A DNA stretch of 64,000 nt. Source: Hungatella sp. UBA7603 (lineage in GTDB: Bacteria; Bacillota; Clostridia; Lachnospirales; Lachnospiraceae). The position numbers and the translations under genes were made by a program. The notes under the pieces were generated by a model. The model saw nothing but the letters and a program-made list of their open reading frames with translations, was not told the origin of the DNA and searched no databases. This document shows, one piece after another, positions 43,154 through 51,887 of this stretch. The stretch is from the NCBI GenBank assembly GCA_002478865.1, contig DLJZ01000014.1, positions 113,652-177,651 of the forward strand. Direction: 5' to 3'. Each line of letters opens with the position of its first letter. Within the stretch, counting starts at the first letter, position 1.

Positions 43154-44170
43154 ATGTTTCAATATAAAAAGGCTATAGCTATATTAAGCGCTGCCGTGTT
43201 TATGGCTGCGTCCCCGCTTTCCTCAATGGCATCGACTCAAACCAAAATAAACAGCGTTTCCTTGGTAATTGATTCGGATTTAGAAGCAGGAAGCAGTGAC
43301 AGTGACGTATCAGTAACAACCAGTTCCAGTAAATACAGTGTGGAGGAAACAACCGTAACCAACACACCTAGTGATGAGTGGGAGGAAGGGGATAAACCAA
43401 AGCTCAAAGTGTATCTGGAGGCAGATGATGATTACTATTTTGACAGTGGATTTTCAAAAAGCAGCGTAAGCATTAGCGGATCAGACGGTACAATAACTTC
43501 TGTAAGCAGAAGCAGCAGTTCTGAGCTGATTGTCTACATTACTCTTGATGCGTTGGATGAAGATAGCGATAGCGGTGACTATGATCTGACGGTTAATGAT
43601 CTGGATTGGACAACAACCACTGGAAATGCAAGTTGGGAAGAAGCCGATGATGCCAATAAATATGAAGTAAGACTTTACAAAGGCGGCAGCACCGTAACTT
43701 CTGTCTTTACCACAACCAGCTCCAGCTATAATTTTTCCAGCTATATTACTTCCAGTGGTTATTATACATTTAAAGTAAGAGGTGTTTATAATTCCTCCAA
43801 TAAGGGAAGCTGGGAAACGTCAGATTCCTGGTATGTGTCTTCTACCGTCGCAGAAGAAATCAGCTCAAACAGTTCAAATAGCTCCACCAGCAATTCTTCC
43901 GGTCCTGGAACTACAGCAAGTACTGGTGCGTGGCTAAAGGATAACACTGGTTGGTGGTACTGCAATGCAGACAAAAGCTATACAGTAAGCAACTGGCAGT
44001 CTATAGACGGAACTTGGTATTATTTTAATGAATATGGATATATGGTGACGGGCTGGGTATCCTGGAATACCAAATGGTATTACTGCGGATCAAATGGCGC
44101 CATGTATTCCAGTGCAACCACACCAGATGGCTATATCGTAGGAAGTGATGGTGCATGGACAGGCGAATGA
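43154..44170 (+). CDS. Secreted protein with choline-binding-type C-terminal repeats
   Basis: A 338-aa exported protein with signal peptide 1-26 (LSSMA). Residues ~30-135 form a Ser/Asp-rich acidic domain without a known match. Residues ~135-235 form a beta-rich module around WEEADDANKYEVRLYKGGSTVT, resembling a fibronectin-type fold. After a Ser/Asn linker come three choline-binding-type repeats (GWWYCNADKSYTVSNW, GTWYYFNEYGYMVTGW, TKWYYCGSNGAMY). It probably attaches non-covalently to phosphocholine on the wall glycan. Its activity is unknown. The ATG follows AGGAGG by eight bases; a longer frame lacks a ribosome site and a signal peptide at its start. Confidence 0.85.
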   Translation: MFQYKKAIAILSAAVFMAASPLSSMASTQTKINSVSLVIDSDLEAGSSDSDVSVTTSSSKYSVEETTVTNTPSDEWEEGDKPKLKVYLEADDDYYFDSGFSKSSVSISGSDGTITSVSRSSSSELIVYITLDALDEDSDSGDYDLTVNDLDWTTTTGNASWEEADDANKYEVRLYKGGSTVTSVFTTTSSSYNFSSYITSSGYYTFKVRGVYNSSNKGSWETSDSWYVSSTVAEEISSNSSNSSTSNSSGPGTTASTGAWLKDNTGWWYCNADKSYTVSNWQSIDGTWYYFNEYGYMVTGWVSWNTKWYYCGSNGAMYSSATTPDGYIVGSDGAWTGE

Positions 44171-44212
44171 GACTGATTGAATAACCAGTCTTACCAATCC
44201 TATAAAAATGAA

Positions 44213-44254
44213 GTGTGCCGTTTGGCTGATGAATCATCAGCCGGGCGGCATTTT
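44213..44254 (+). terminator. Rho-independent terminator
   Basis: GTGCCG-TTTGGCTGATGA pairs with TCATCAGCCGGGCGGCA in nested stems, followed by TTTT. Confidence 0.8.
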
Positions 44255-44366
44255 CAATTATACGGCTAAAAACATTAAATTTTTCCGATAGGATAGAAAT
44301 CTTAGCTAAACTGTGGTAGAATGCTACAAGTAAAAGAATGTTTTAAATGATAAAGGAGCTTAAAAT

Positions 44367-44921
44367 ATGGGAAAGATAAAAGTAACAGAATGTGGAATAG
44401 ATGGACTTTATGTAATCGAGCCGACCGTATTTCCTGATTCAAGGGGCTATTTTGTAGAGACCTATAACCAGAACGACTTTAAAGAAGCCGGACTTAACAT
44501 GGTTTTCGTACAGGATAATCAGTCCATGTCTGTAAAAGGCGTACTTCGTGGCCTTCACTTCCAAAAAGAGTTTCCACAGGGGAAATTAGTACGTGCCATT
44601 AAAGGAAGCGTATTTGACGTAGCAGTAGATCTTCGTTCCAACTCTGAGACCTATGGAAAATGGTTCGGCGTAGAGTTAACAGCAGAGAACAAAAAGCAGT
44701 TTTACATTCCAGAAGGCTTTGCCCATGGATTCTTAGTTCTTAGTGACGAAGCAGAATTTGCTTATAAATGTACAGACTTTTATCACCCTGGCGATGAAGG
44801 CGGTCTTCTTTGGAGCGATCCAGAGATCGGTATTGAGTGGCCGATTGAAGAAGGTATGGAGCTTATCATCTCTGATAAGGATCAGAAGTGGAGCGGCATC
44901 AAAGATACCTTTAAATTTTAG
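44367..44921 (+). CDS. rmlC: dTDP-4-dehydrorhamnose 3,5-epimerase
   Basis: A 184-aa cupin enzyme catalysing the third step of dTDP-L-rhamnose synthesis. Family motifs are VIEPTVFPDSRGYFVETYN, QDNQSMSVKGVLRGLHFQ with the catalytic His, KLVRAIKGSVFDVAVDLR, and IPEGFAHGFLVLSDEAEFAYKCTDFYHP. Length is normal. rmlA, rmlB and rmlD are not in the window and would be needed elsewhere in the genome. It heads the second glycan operon, 15 bases before the ABC exporter permease, so L-rhamnose is very likely part of the exported polymer. Confidence 0.95.
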   Translation: MGKIKVTECGIDGLYVIEPTVFPDSRGYFVETYNQNDFKEAGLNMVFVQDNQSMSVKGVLRGLHFQKEFPQGKLVRAIKGSVFDVAVDLRSNSETYGKWFGVELTAENKKQFYIPEGFAHGFLVLSDEAEFAYKCTDFYHPGDEGGLLWSDPEIGIEWPIEEGMELIISDKDQKWSGIKDTFKF

Positions 44922-44936
44922 TGAGAGGAGAAAACC

Positions 44937-45749
44937 ATGAATTATCTGGTTTCCTTATTAAAAGAAATTATAACAAAACGTAAGCTGATCCTGGAGCTGT
45001 CAAAAGCAGATTTTAAAAAACGATTTGTAGGCTCCTATTTTGGAATTGCCTGGATGTTTTTACAGCCTATGGCTACAGTGCTTGTATACTTTTTTGTATT
45101 CCAGATGGGATTTAAAAGTGTGCCTCCAGTACCCAATTACCCATATGTGCTTTGGCTCATCCCAGGTATCGTTCCATGGTTTTTCTTCAGTGAGGTATTA
45201 AACATGGGAACTGGGTGTCTGCAGGAATATAATTACTTAGTAAAAAAAGTAGTGTTCCGAGTAGAGATCCTTCCAGTCATCAAGTTGATTTCCTGCTTTA
45301 TGGTACATGGAATCTTTGCTCTTATCATGATCGTTGTATTCTTATGTTATGGTATGTTCCCAAAGATAAACTGGCTGCAGATCGTATATTATTCTTTTGC
45401 GAGCGCCATGTTTTCCCTTGCAATTTCTTATTTTACAAGTGCCATCAATGTGTTTTTCAAAGATATGACACAGATCATCGGCATCTGTCTTCAGTTTGGA
45501 ATGTGGATGGTTCCCATTATGTGGGCACCCGAGATGTTTAAGAATTTCCCTACCTGGCTGCCGACCGTGCTTAAATTAAACCCTTTCTATTATATTGTAG
45601 CGGGATACCGGGACAGCATGCTGACCGGAAACTGGCTGGTAGAAAGGCCAACCCTGGGACTGTATTTCTGGTCTGTGACTATCGTTTTAATGCTCATTGG
45701 GCTAAAAGTATTTAAAAAGCTGCGTCCGCATTTCTCTGATGTGCTGTGA
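44937..45749 (+). CDS. Polysaccharide ABC exporter permease (Wzm/TagG-like)
   Basis: A 270-aa ABC-2 permease with six membrane spans. The N-terminal amphipathic part ELSKADFKKRFVGSYFGIAWMFLQP and the loop PYVLWLIPGIVPWFFFSEVLNMG are hallmarks of O-antigen/teichoic-acid exporters. KFHK-type ends and the MWMVPIMWAPEMF segment also fit. It exports a completed lipid-linked glycan together with the ATPase encoded next. This is a different route from the flippases in the first locus. GAGAGGAG precedes the ATG. Confidence 0.92.
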   Translation: MNYLVSLLKEIITKRKLILELSKADFKKRFVGSYFGIAWMFLQPMATVLVYFFVFQMGFKSVPPVPNYPYVLWLIPGIVPWFFFSEVLNMGTGCLQEYNYLVKKVVFRVEILPVIKLISCFMVHGIFALIMIVVFLCYGMFPKINWLQIVYYSFASAMFSLAISYFTSAINVFFKDMTQIIGICLQFGMWMVPIMWAPEMFKNFPTWLPTVLKLNPFYYIVAGYRDSMLTGNWLVERPTLGLYFWSVTIVLMLIGLKVFKKLRPHFSDVL

Positions 45750-45771
45750 TAAGCTTAGTATGGAGGATTCA

Positions 45772-47115
45772 ATGTCCGTAGAATTGAACAACAATGCAAT
45801 ATCAGTCAATAATGTAACAAAAATATATCGTTTATACGAAAAGCCCATTGACCGCTTAAAAGAAGTCATGAGCCCCACTCATAAGAATTATCACCGGGAT
45901 TTCTATGCCCTAAGTGGTATTTCTTTTGATGTCCCAAAAGGACAAACCGTAGGAATCATTGGAACCAATGGATCGGGAAAGTCCACCATATTAAAAATCA
46001 TCACTGGAGTCCTAACCCCTACCGAAGGAAACCTTAAAGTAAACGGCGTTATCTCTGCCTTATTGGAGTTAGGCGCAGGTTTCAACATGGATTATACCGG
46101 GATTGAAAACATCTATATGAACGGAACCATGATGGGATTTTCCAGAAAAGATATGGATGACAAATTAAAGGATATCCTGGATTTTGCTGACATCGGAGAT
46201 TTCGTATACCAGCCAGTGAAAACGTATTCCAGCGGTATGTTTGTCCGTCTTGCATTTGCTCTTGCCATTAACGTGGAACCAGAGATCTTAATCGTAGATG
46301 AAGCACTTTCCGTTGGTGATGTATTTTTCCAGGCCAAGTGTTACCGCCGTATGGAAGAGATCCGCCAAAAGGGTACCACGATCTTGATGGTTACCCATGA
46401 TATGGGCGCTATTATCAAATACTGTGACCAGGTGGTTGTCTTAAATAAAGGTAATTTCATCGCCCAGGGAGAACCTGGAAAGATGGTTGATCTATATAAG
46501 AAAATCCTTGCCAATCAGATGGATGATTTGTCTCTGGATTTAAAGGAAATTAGAAGCGGAGAGTTAAACGATTTCTCTGGAGAACAAGTCAAATCAAGAA
46601 GTGATATAAATGCCTTGAAAGAAGGCTTTATGAAGGATAAGCTTACGGTAAATCCAAACCGTACCGAATACGGAGATAAAAAGGCGGAAATCGTGGATTT
46701 TGGTCTTCTTGACGAGCGTGGAAATCTCTCCAACCTGCTATTAAAAGGGGAGTATTTCACCATTAAAGAGAAAATTCAATTTCACGGTAACATTGAATCT
46801 CCTATTTTTACTTACACCATCAAAGACAAACGTGGAGCTGATTTAACCGGAACCAATACCATGTATGAAGCTTCTGACGTTGAGTCGGTGAAACAAGGTG
46901 ATGTTTATGAGGTGGAATTTAAACAGAAAATGACCCTTCAGGGAGGGGAGTATCTGCTATCCATGAGTTGTACCGGATTTGAGAACGGAGAACATGTGGT
47001 TTACCACCGCCTGTATGATATTGTGAACATAACGGTTATTTCCAACAAAAATACAGTAGGTATTTATGATATGGAACCGAAAGTAAGTCTTAAGCTACAC
47101 CGGGACAGAGGATGA
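45772..47115 (+). CDS. Polysaccharide ABC exporter ATPase with C-terminal glycan-binding domain (Wzt-like)
   Basis: A 447-aa protein. Residues ~10-245 are an ABC ATPase: Walker A GTNGSGKST, signature YSSGMFVRLAFALA and Walker B EILIVDEALSVGD. Residues ~290-445 form a beta-rich C-terminal domain (KKAEIVDFGLLDERG, YTIKDKRGADLTGTNT) of the Wzt_C type, which in O9a/O8 systems recognises the modified non-reducing end of the finished chain. TagH proteins of plain teichoic acid exporters lack this domain. The ATG follows GGAGG by five bases; an earlier ATG overlaps the permease gene. The following methyltransferase and kinase-like genes could make the recognised cap. Confidence 0.92.
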   Translation: MSVELNNNAISVNNVTKIYRLYEKPIDRLKEVMSPTHKNYHRDFYALSGISFDVPKGQTVGIIGTNGSGKSTILKIITGVLTPTEGNLKVNGVISALLELGAGFNMDYTGIENIYMNGTMMGFSRKDMDDKLKDILDFADIGDFVYQPVKTYSSGMFVRLAFALAINVEPEILIVDEALSVGDVFFQAKCYRRMEEIRQKGTTILMVTHDMGAIIKYCDQVVVLNKGNFIAQGEPGKMVDLYKKILANQMDDLSLDLKEIRSGELNDFSGEQVKSRSDINALKEGFMKDKLTVNPNRTEYGDKKAEIVDFGLLDERGNLSNLLLKGEYFTIKEKIQFHGNIESPIFTYTIKDKRGADLTGTNTMYEASDVESVKQGDVYEVEFKQKMTLQGGEYLLSMSCTGFENGEHVVYHRLYDIVNITVISNKNTVGIYDMEPKVSLKLHRDRG

Positions 47116-47128
47116 GGAGGAAGCATTG

Positions 47129-47908
47129 ATGAATGATTTAAGCCCTGAAATCAGGAATTTGTATGTCAAATACCAGGGGGATATTAAGACTCTTTTAAAA
47201 GAGAATCCCAACTTGGAATATATGTATGCACTTTCTGACATCAGAGAAAACCTGCTGGAATGGTTTGAGTTTGACGAAAGCGCCTCCCTTTTACAGATTG
47301 GCTCCGATTACGGAGCCCTTACCGGTTTATACAGCCGTAAGGTAAAACAGGTAACGGTCCTTGATTCCAATCACAATAATTTATCCTTTAACCGTCTTCG
47401 CCACCAGAAACGAGACAATATCAATTATGTCACAGGAAGCCTTGATACGTATACAGGAGAACGCTTTGATTACGTCGTTATGATAGGATCTTTGGAAGAG
47501 CCCTATGAAGAACAGATCCGTAAGGCAAAGGCACTGTTAAAGCCAGAAGGAACCTTAATCCTTTCTCTGAGTAACCGACTAGGTTTAAAATATCAGGCAG
47601 GGGCAATTGCTGATTCGTCCAAGCTTTCCAGACAAGAACTTTTAGAACTGTTATGCGGAAACGAAGTATTCGATGGCAATGCAGAGTTTTATTATCCCAT
47701 GCCAGATCACAAGCTTCCTGTTACCATATATTCTGATTCTTATCTTCCTTCTAAGGGAGATTTGACCCACGCAATCTTAGCCTACGATTATCCCAAATAC
47801 TTACGATTTGATTTAGGGAAAATGTTTGATGAGGTATGCGAGGGAAAAGAGTTTCAGACATTTGCTAATTCATTTTTAACCATTTGGAGCCGCCATGAAA
47901 AAGATTAA
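47129..47908 (+). CDS. SAM-dependent methyltransferase, putative glycan-chain terminator
   Basis: A 259-aa class I methyltransferase. The N-terminal helices NPNLEYMYALSDIRENLLEWFEF precede motif I (LLQIGSDYGALTGLYS), the acidic ribose-binding VTVLDSN, and FDYVVMIGSLEE as motif IV. The N-terminal pattern resembles the methyltransferase part of WbdD and WsaE proteins, which cap rhamnan or mannan chains before ABC export. The ATG follows AGGAGG by eight bases. It overlaps the next gene, which starts with a kinase-like domain, by 14 bases, so methyl and phosphate transfer may be coupled as in WbdD (inference). Confidence 0.85.
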   Translation: MNDLSPEIRNLYVKYQGDIKTLLKENPNLEYMYALSDIRENLLEWFEFDESASLLQIGSDYGALTGLYSRKVKQVTVLDSNHNNLSFNRLRHQKRDNINYVTGSLDTYTGERFDYVVMIGSLEEPYEEQIRKAKALLKPEGTLILSLSNRLGLKYQAGAIADSSKLSRQELLELLCGNEVFDGNAEFYYPMPDHKLPVTIYSDSYLPSKGDLTHAILAYDYPKYLRFDLGKMFDEVCEGKEFQTFANSFLTIWSRHEKD

Positions 47909-50900
47909 TTTTGTAAAATACAATAAAACCCGTAGGGAGGCCTTTCAGATCCGTACCAGTCTGGTGGAGGAAGGTGGCATTCCCTATGTGGAAAAATCAG
48001 CCCTTACACCGGAAGGTACCGCTCATATCCGGTCCCTGGGAGAGAAATATAAGAGTCTCATGGAGCAGAACCAGGGGTTAAAGGTAGCAGAAGTTTCCGT
48101 CAGTCCCGATGGCAGAACCGCCAGATTTGAATTCTTAAAGGGAGAGACCTTAGCTGAAAGCTTAGGACGTGAAATCATAGACGGTAAAGTACCTGTAGCT
48201 AAGATGGAGGATGCCATTTCCATGATCTTAAGCGTGAAGGAAGACTGTATGGTTCCGTTTCACGTGACCCCTGAATTTAAAGAAGTATTCGGAGATTTAT
48301 CTCAGGCAGATGAAACCATAAAAAAAGATTGGACCTTTCAGTCCTCCAATATAGACTGTCTCTTTGAGAACATTATGTTAACAGAAGATGGCCCATATTG
48401 TTTGGATTATGAATGGGTATTTTCCTTTCCAGTTCCTGTGAACTTTATAAAGTTTCGGGTACTTTATTATTTCTATGAACAGTATAAGAGTATCTTAACT
48501 TATGATTCCTGCGAAGCCTTTTTAGAGGAATTCGGAGTGGATTTAGAGCGCCTTTTTCTCTATCAGGAGATGGAACGAAGCTTTCAGGAATATGTCCATG
48601 GGGAAAACCAGCAGATCTATCTGGTAAACTATATGCATGAGACCCACGCTCTTCCAGATGATATGTTCCAGGTATCCCAGATCATTGATGATACCAAAGA
48701 ACAGATTTCTCAGATGGAGATGGAGCTTCATGAAAAAGACGTGACCATCACAAAACAGCAGGAGATCAAACGCCTAACGGATAATCACGTCACAAACCAG
48801 GATATGATCATCACCGCCCTTCGGAAAGACTGCGAAAACATGCAGGAGATCATTGACCGCTTAAGACGTCATGAAGCCTTATTCTACCGGGTAGGAAGAA
48901 GACTAAAGCGGATCTTCAATGATAAATTCCCAGAAGGAACGAGAAAACGTAAACTTCTTTATTATGCCAAAAACACCCTTCTTCACCCCATCAATTCCTT
49001 CCGTCTCTATACCACAGAAGAAGGCAGGAATGTTATGGAAGGAGATATGAAGATCGGAGAGGCATACCGCCAACATGGAAAGCTTCGTTTTGTAAAAGAA
49101 GGACATCCCATGGTTTCCATCGTTATTCCGGTATACAACCAGATCCATTATACCTACGCATGCCTTGCCTCTATTTTAGAGCACACAAAAGATGTGGTTT
49201 ATGAAGTAATCATCGCTGACGATGTTTCCACGGATGCCACTGCAGAACTAACCAAGTTCACCGAAAATGTAGTGATTTGCAGAAATGAAACAAACCAAGG
49301 CTTTTTAAAGAACTGTAACCAGGCGGCAAAGGCAGCCAAAGGAAAGTATGTCATGTTCCTAAACAATGACACCCAGGTAACGGAAGGGTGGCTTTCCAGT
49401 CTTGTAAACTTAATAGAATCTGATCCAACCATTGGTATGGTAGGTTCTAAGCTTGTTTATCCTGACGGACGTCTTCAGGAGGCTGGAGGCATTCTTTGGA
49501 GCGACGGCTCTGGCTGGAATTATGGACGTTTAGATGACCCAGAAAAGCCAGAATACAACTATGTAAAAGATGTGGACTATATTTCCGGCGCCGCTATTTT
49601 ATTATCCAATGATTTATGGAAACGGATTGGTGGTTTTGACGAACGGTTTGCTCCTGCCTACTGTGAGGATTCTGACCTTGCGTTTGAAGTTAGAAATGCT
49701 GGACTTCGTGTGGTTTATCAACCCCTTTCTAAGGTTATTCACTTTGAAGGTATTTCAAACGGAACCGATGTAAATGGAACCGGCTTAAAGCGTTATCAAG
49801 TAGAGAACAGCCGTAAGCTTCAGGAAAAATGGGCAGTTGAATTTAGCAGACAAAGCGAAAATGACGGAAACCCAGACCCCTTCCGGGCAAGAGAGAGAAG
49901 TCAGAATAAGGACATCATTCTTGTAGTGGATCATTATGTTCCCACCTATGACCGGGATGCTGGCTCTAAGACTACCTTCCAGTATCTTCAGATGTTTGTG
50001 GAAAAAGGTTACGTAATAAAATTTCTTGGGGATAACTTCCTTCATGAAGAGCCTTATTCTACCGTGTTACAGCAGATGGGAATTGAGATTCTCTATGGAA
50101 CGGAATATCAGGCAAAGATCTGGGACTGGTTAAAAGAACACGGAGATGATATCAAAGTGGCATATCTAAACCGGCCTCATATTGCAGCTAAATATATCGA
50201 CTTTATCAAAAACAAAACAAACATAAAGGTAATCTATTACGGGCATGACCTTCATTTCTTACGAGAAGGAAGAGAATACGAGCTGACTGGAAATCCAGAA
50301 AAGAGGGAATCCTCTGAGTATTGGAAATCCATGGAGCTACGTCTCATGAGAAAGGCATCTGTGTCCTATTATCCATCTTATGTGGAACGGGAGGCCATTC
50401 ATGAGATAGAGCCTTCCATTCATGTAAAAGCCATCGTCGCTTACGTATTTGAAAAGTTCTTAAGCCGCATTCCAGATAATTTCTCAGAACGAGAAGGATT
50501 GTTGTTTGTGGGAGGATTTGCCCATCCCCCAAATATAGACGCTGTTTTGTGGTTTGCCAATGATATATTCCCTCTGATCCGTCAGGTGCTTCCGGTTAAT
50601 TTCTACATCGTAGGATCCAAGGTAACGGATGAAATCAAGGCACTGGAACAGCCAGGTAATGGAATTATTGTAAAAGGCTTTGTATCAGATGAAGAGCTTT
50701 CCAGGCTGTACGCCTCTTGTCGTGTGGTAGTAGTTCCCCTTCGCTATGGAGCTGGTGTAAAAGGAAAAGTGATAGAGGCTCTTTATCACGGATCTCCGAT
50801 TGTCACTACCTCCATCGGAGCGGAAGGAATTCCAGATGTACAGGACGTTATGGCTGTTACCGATGATCCACAAGGTTTTGCTCAGGAAGTGGTTTCCCTA

Positions 50901-51008
50901 TATGGGGATACGGAGCGTTGCAAACGAATCTGTGAAGAAACCCAGAACTACATCCGGAAGTATCACAGCATTGATGCTGCTTGGAGTGTAGTTGGAGAAG
51001 ATTTCTAA
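47895..51008 (+). CDS. Kinase-like / coiled-coil / GT2 / GT4 fusion protein
   Basis: A 1037-aa multidomain cytoplasmic protein. Residues 1-250 look like a protein-kinase-fold phosphotransferase: the catalytic-loop pattern NIDCLFEN keeps Asp154 and Asn159, and LDYEW supplies the metal-binding Asp171. Residues ~262-335 are a coiled coil. Residues ~404-650 are a GT2 domain (VSIVIPVYNQIHYTYACL, IADDVSTDATAE, FLNNDTQVTEGWL, YCEDSDLAFEVRNAG). Residues ~690-1037 are a GT4 domain (VDHYVPTYDRDAGS, FVGGFAHPPNIDAV, PLRYGAGVKGKVIEAL). With the preceding methyltransferase it resembles a rearranged WbdD/WsaE module: two transferases build the backbone while the kinase and methyltransferase cap it, with the coiled coil as possible length ruler (inference). 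Confidence 0.87.
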   Translation: MKKINFVKYNKTRREAFQIRTSLVEEGGIPYVEKSALTPEGTAHIRSLGEKYKSLMEQNQGLKVAEVSVSPDGRTARFEFLKGETLAESLGREIIDGKVPVAKMEDAISMILSVKEDCMVPFHVTPEFKEVFGDLSQADETIKKDWTFQSSNIDCLFENIMLTEDGPYCLDYEWVFSFPVPVNFIKFRVLYYFYEQYKSILTYDSCEAFLEEFGVDLERLFLYQEMERSFQEYVHGENQQIYLVNYMHETHALPDDMFQVSQIIDDTKEQISQMEMELHEKDVTITKQQEIKRLTDNHVTNQDMIITALRKDCENMQEIIDRLRRHEALFYRVGRRLKRIFNDKFPEGTRKRKLLYYAKNTLLHPINSFRLYTTEEGRNVMEGDMKIGEAYRQHGKLRFVKEGHPMVSIVIPVYNQIHYTYACLASILEHTKDVVYEVIIADDVSTDATAELTKFTENVVICRNETNQGFLKNCNQAAKAAKGKYVMFLNNDTQVTEGWLSSLVNLIESDPTIGMVGSKLVYPDGRLQEAGGILWSDGSGWNYGRLDDPEKPEYNYVKDVDYISGAAILLSNDLWKRIGGFDERFAPAYCEDSDLAFEVRNAGLRVVYQPLSKVIHFEGISNGTDVNGTGLKRYQVENSRKLQEKWAVEFSRQSENDGNPDPFRARERSQNKDIILVVDHYVPTYDRDAGSKTTFQYLQMFVEKGYVIKFLGDNFLHEEPYSTVLQQMGIEILYGTEYQAKIWDWLKEHGDDIKVAYLNRPHIAAKYIDFIKNKTNIKVIYYGHDLHFLREGREYELTGNPEKRESSEYWKSMELRLMRKASVSYYPSYVEREAIHEIEPSIHVKAIVAYVFEKFLSRIPDNFSEREGLLFVGGFAHPPNIDAVLWFANDIFPLIRQVLPVNFYIVGSKVTDEIKALEQPGNGIIVKGFVSDEELSRLYASCRVVVVPLRYGAGVKGKVIEALYHGSPIVTTSIGAEGIPDVQDVMAVTDDPQGFAQEVVSLYGDTERCKRICEETQNYIRKYHSIDAAWSVVGEDF

Positions 51009-51022
51009 GGCCGATTGAAATA

Positions 51023-51078
51023 GGAAAAGACTGGACCGCAAAGTAGGTGGGTGAGCCTATCTGCGGACAGTCTTTTCC
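51023..51078 (+). terminator. Long terminator hairpin
   Basis: A perfect 11-bp outer stem (GGAAAAGACTG and complement) encloses a second stem (CCGCA/TGCGG) and AGG/CCT. It ends the exporter operon. Confidence 0.85.
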
Positions 51079-51121
51079 ACCTTAATGGGAATTATAGTGG
51101 ATTGTTCCAAAGGAAATATGA

Positions 51122-51127
51122 TATAAT
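51122..51127 (+). promoter_or_regulatory. Probable -10 box of the heptose operon
   Basis: TATAAT lies 53 bases before the hddC start. The -35 region (GATTGT or GGATTG at 16-17 bases) is poor, so an activator may be needed. Confidence 0.5.
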
Positions 51128-51179
51128 AAGAATGTTTCGATGATAAAACCAATGATAAGTATAACAGGAGGAATCCGAT

Positions 51180-51887
51180 ATGCAGGCAGTTTTACTGGCA
51201 GGTGGCCTTGGTACGCGGTTGCGTTCCGTGGTAAATGACAGGCCAAAGCCAATGGCACTGATAGAAGGCAAGCCCTTTATGGAATATGTGGTATTGGAAC
51301 TGATTAAACATGGTGTAAATGAGATTATATTTGCTGTAGGCTATAAAGGCTCTATGGTTGAGGAATATTTTGAAGATGGATCCCGGTGGGACATTAAGGT
51401 TTCTTATGCGTATGAAGAGGAACTTTTAGGCACAGCCGGAGCCATTAAGAATGCAGGACGTTTGGTGACAGATGACCGGTTTTTGGCACTGAACGCAGAC
51501 ACCTTTTATCAAATTGATTATGAAAGGCTAACCGCATTAAGTGAAGAGCGTGATCTTCATATGGCTCTTGTCTTAAGAGAAGTACCTGATGTATCCCGTT
51601 ATGGACAGGCCGTATTGGAAGATGGCTGGTTAAAGACCTTTGATGAGAAAATAGAAGAAAAATCAAGAGGAACTATTAACGGAGGCGTTTACTATCTTCG
51701 CCGTTCCCTTCTTGATGAGATTCCAGAAGGAAAGGTATCTTTAGAGCATGACATGATTCCCAAGTGGCTTTTGGAGGAAAAAAGGCTTGGTGGTTTTGTC
51801 AATGACGGCTATTTTATTGATATCGGAGTTCCAGAGGACTATTACCGATTTGATGAGGACGTAAGGAAAGGAACGGTGATCCTATGA
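51180..51887 (+). CDS. hddC: D-glycero-alpha-D-manno-heptose 1-phosphate guanylyltransferase
   Basis: A 235-aa nucleotidyltransferase: pyrophosphorylase loop LAGGLGTRLRSVVNDRPKPMA, ALNADTFYQIDYERL with the metal-binding Asp, NGGVYYLRRSLLDEIP and GYFIDIGVPEDYYRF. Sequence type and the next three genes mark it as HddC, which makes GDP-D-glycero-alpha-D-manno-heptose, the last step of the pathway. Alone it could be read as a generic mannose-1-phosphate transferase. It starts after AGGAGG and overlaps hddA by four bases (ATGA). Confidence 0.9.
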   Translation: MQAVLLAGGLGTRLRSVVNDRPKPMALIEGKPFMEYVVLELIKHGVNEIIFAVGYKGSMVEEYFEDGSRWDIKVSYAYEEELLGTAGAIKNAGRLVTDDRFLALNADTFYQIDYERLTALSEERDLHMALVLREVPDVSRYGQAVLEDGWLKTFDEKIEEKSRGTINGGVYYLRRSLLDEIPEGKVSLEHDMIPKWLLEEKRLGGFVNDGYFIDIGVPEDYYRFDEDVRKGTVIL

